From positions 62,001 through 126,000 of the forward strand of contig JADKGZ010000002.1 of NCBI GenBank assembly GCA_016722025.1: DNA of 64,000 bases, in the 5' to 3' direction. Shown one piece after another: positions 62,798-64,000 of this stretch; the first letter of the stretch is position 1; each line of letters begins with the position of its first letter. This DNA is from Acidimicrobiaceae bacterium (GTDB lineage Bacteria; Actinomycetota; Acidimicrobiia; Acidimicrobiales; Ilumatobacteraceae). The notes under the pieces are model-generated. The model ran no database searches. It was not told where the DNA came from and saw nothing but the letters and a program-made list of their open reading frames with translations. The position numbers and the translations under genes were made by a program.

Positions 62798-64000
62798 GTG
62801 GAGCTGTCGGGAACATGGCGGGCGTGCATCGCCGACGATGACGTGCGCCGCGAGGGAGTCGGGCTGGACTACGACGACTCGTCATGGCCCACCATCGACA
62901 TGCCGGGCCATTGGCGCTCACATCCCGCCTTCGCCGACAGCGACGGTCCACTGCTCTACCGCCATCGCCTGCATCTCGAGCAGCCCGCCGACGGCCGGCG
63001 CCGCTTCGTCACGCTCGACGGCGTCTTCTACCAAGCCGATGTGTGGCTGGATGGTGCCTACCTGGGCGACCCGGAGGGCTACTTCTTCCCGCACAGCTTC
63101 GACATCACCGATCTCTCCCGTCTTGCGGCCGACCACGTGCTCGCAATCGAGGTGTCGTGCGCACCACAGCGTCAACGAGCTTCGAAGCGCAACATCACCG
63201 GCGCACTGCAACACTCCGACGCCATCGACCCGGCCTGGAACCCGGGCGGTCTGTGGCGCCCGATCCGCATCGACGACACCGGCGCGGTGCGCATCGACCG
63301 GCTGCGCGTGCTGTGCCGCGACGCCAACGACGCTCGCGCTCACCTGCGACTGCACGCCCGCCTCGATGCCGATCGGCCCCGCACCGTCACTGTGCGCACA
63401 TCGGTCGACGGTGAGGTGCTCGCCGAACACGCGCAGCCCTTGGCGCGCGGCCTCAACGAGGTCGACTGGACACTCGACATCAACGATCCTTTGCTGTGGT
63501 GGCCGTGGAGCCTCGGCGCGCAACACCTCACGCACATCCACGTCGAAGTGGTCATCGATGGCGAAGGCAGCGACCAACGATCCGTGCGCACCGGTTTGCG
63601 CGAGGTGGCGCTGCAGGACTGGGTGTTCTCGGTCAACGGTGAGCGGCTGTTCGTGAAGGGCGCCAACCTCGCGCCCACGCGCGCCGCGCTCGCCGAAGCC
63701 ACGCCGGCCGAGGTACGACGCGATGTCGAGCTCGCTCGCGACGCCGGGCTCGACCTGGTGCGAGTGAACGGGCACATCGCGCGGCCCGAGCTGTACGAGG
63801 CGGCCGACGAGCTGGGCATGTTGGTGTGGCAGGACTTCCCGCTGCAGTGGGGCTACGCGCGCACCATCCGCCGAGAGGCGGTCCGGCAGGCCCGCGAGGC
63901 CGTCGACCTGCTGGGCCATCACCCCAGCATCGCCGTCTGGTGCGCACACAACGAGCCGGTGATGGCCCACGACTCCCGCGGTGCTGCACTCGGTTCATCG
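62798..64000 (+). CDS. Glycoside hydrolase family 2 (beta-mannosidase/galactosidase-like), partial
   Basis: GTG 62798 opens an uninterrupted frame that runs off the window (401 residues seen). The N-terminal sugar-binding jelly roll has DMPGHWRSHPAF, LYRHRLHLEQ, VTLDGVFYQADVWLDGAYLG (core FYQADVWLDG) and WNPGGLWRPI. An Ig-like domain with WWPWSLGAQHL follows, then the TIM barrel with VNGERLFVKGANLAP and LGMLVWQDFPLQWGY. The last piece, VWCAHNEPVM, holds the Asn-Glu acid/base. Residue pattern LLWWPWSLG and QDFPL favours beta-mannosidase or related. No signal peptide is evident. Confidence 0.9.
   Translation, partial: MELSGTWRACIADDDVRREGVGLDYDDSSWPTIDMPGHWRSHPAFADSDGPLLYRHRLHLEQPADGRRRFVTLDGVFYQADVWLDGAYLGDPEGYFFPHSFDITDLSRLAADHVLAIEVSCAPQRQRASKRNITGALQHSDAIDPAWNPGGLWRPIRIDDTGAVRIDRLRVLCRDANDARAHLRLHARLDADRPRTVTVRTSVDGEVLAEHAQPLARGLNEVDWTLDINDPLLWWPWSLGAQHLTHIHVEVVIDGEGSDQRSVRTGLREVALQDWVFSVNGERLFVKGANLAPTRAALAEATPAEVRRDVELARDAGLDLVRVNGHIARPELYEAADELGMLVWQDFPLQWGYARTIRREAVRQAREAVDLLGHHPSIAVWCAHNEPVMAHDSRGAALGSS

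Overview
The window reads as chromosomal DNA of a high-GC actinobacterium. The pattern fits class Acidimicrobiia (Ilumatobacter-like) best, but that is an inference from gene content and codon bias (G or C at almost every third position), not a phylogenetic result. Supporting markers are two WhiB regulators, a SenX3/RegX3 pair beside a full pst operon, a mycofactocin-type FadH/OYE oxidoreductase, an F420/PPOX-type protein, an NlpC/P60 hydrolase and frequent GTG starts. I saw no tRNA, rRNA, CRISPR array, IS element or prophage.

Layout. 1-8.3 kb: the end of plsY, a frameshifted FadH/OYE enzyme, a GAF-GGDEF diguanylate cyclase, a HAD phosphatase running into a GH18 glycosidase, a pirin, a VOC protein and an acyl-CoA ligase. 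8.3-16 kb: a minus-strand run (dienelactone hydrolase, aminoglycoside-phosphotransferase-like kinase, NlpC/P60, guaA), two small plus-strand lipoproteins and two alpha/beta hydrolases. 16-21.4 kb: a large cyclase-ATPase, a DinB-like protein and a winged-helix protein. 21.4-24.1 kb: a disturbed stretch with a 36-base inverted repeat and three genes carrying many reading-frame breaks. 24.2-35.2 kb: a tandem GNAT, an MFS transporter with a cyclic-nucleotide-binding tail, a PLP decarboxylase, a secreted phospholipase A2, NUDIX, a sarcosine-oxidase-like enzyme, a CocE hydrolase and a VOC protein.

35.2-45.0 kb is a peptide or oligoamine uptake and breakdown locus. HDAC-family deacetylase, S9 peptidase, substrate-binding protein and oppBCDF lie head to tail on the minus strand, with a divergent P1/DmpA-type aminopeptidase. 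46.5-55.2 kb is the phosphate locus: pstS-pstC-pstA-pstB-phoU-senX3-regX3 read as one unit, with ppk just upstream. Both pstS and ppk have 11-base direct repeats of the GTTCAYY type (PHO boxes). The ppk box sits at -35 distance from a leaderless -10, which ties phosphate sensing to uptake and polyphosphate storage.

55-64 kb holds a small unknown gene, two whiB genes around tatA, a VWA protein and its MoxR ATPase separated by four plus-strand genes (a compact class III cyclase, a GH1-like gene, a tiny coupled ORF and a methyltransferase), and the start of a GH2 glycosidase cut by the window end.

Many otherwise healthy genes carry a single frame break in a homopolymer or dinucleotide repeat (about 480, 3812, 4772, 6760, 30590, 52260, 61466). 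This looks more like consensus indel error than biology. The strongest biological lead is the cyclic-nucleotide theme: two class III cyclases and a transporter with an intact cNMP-binding cassette.
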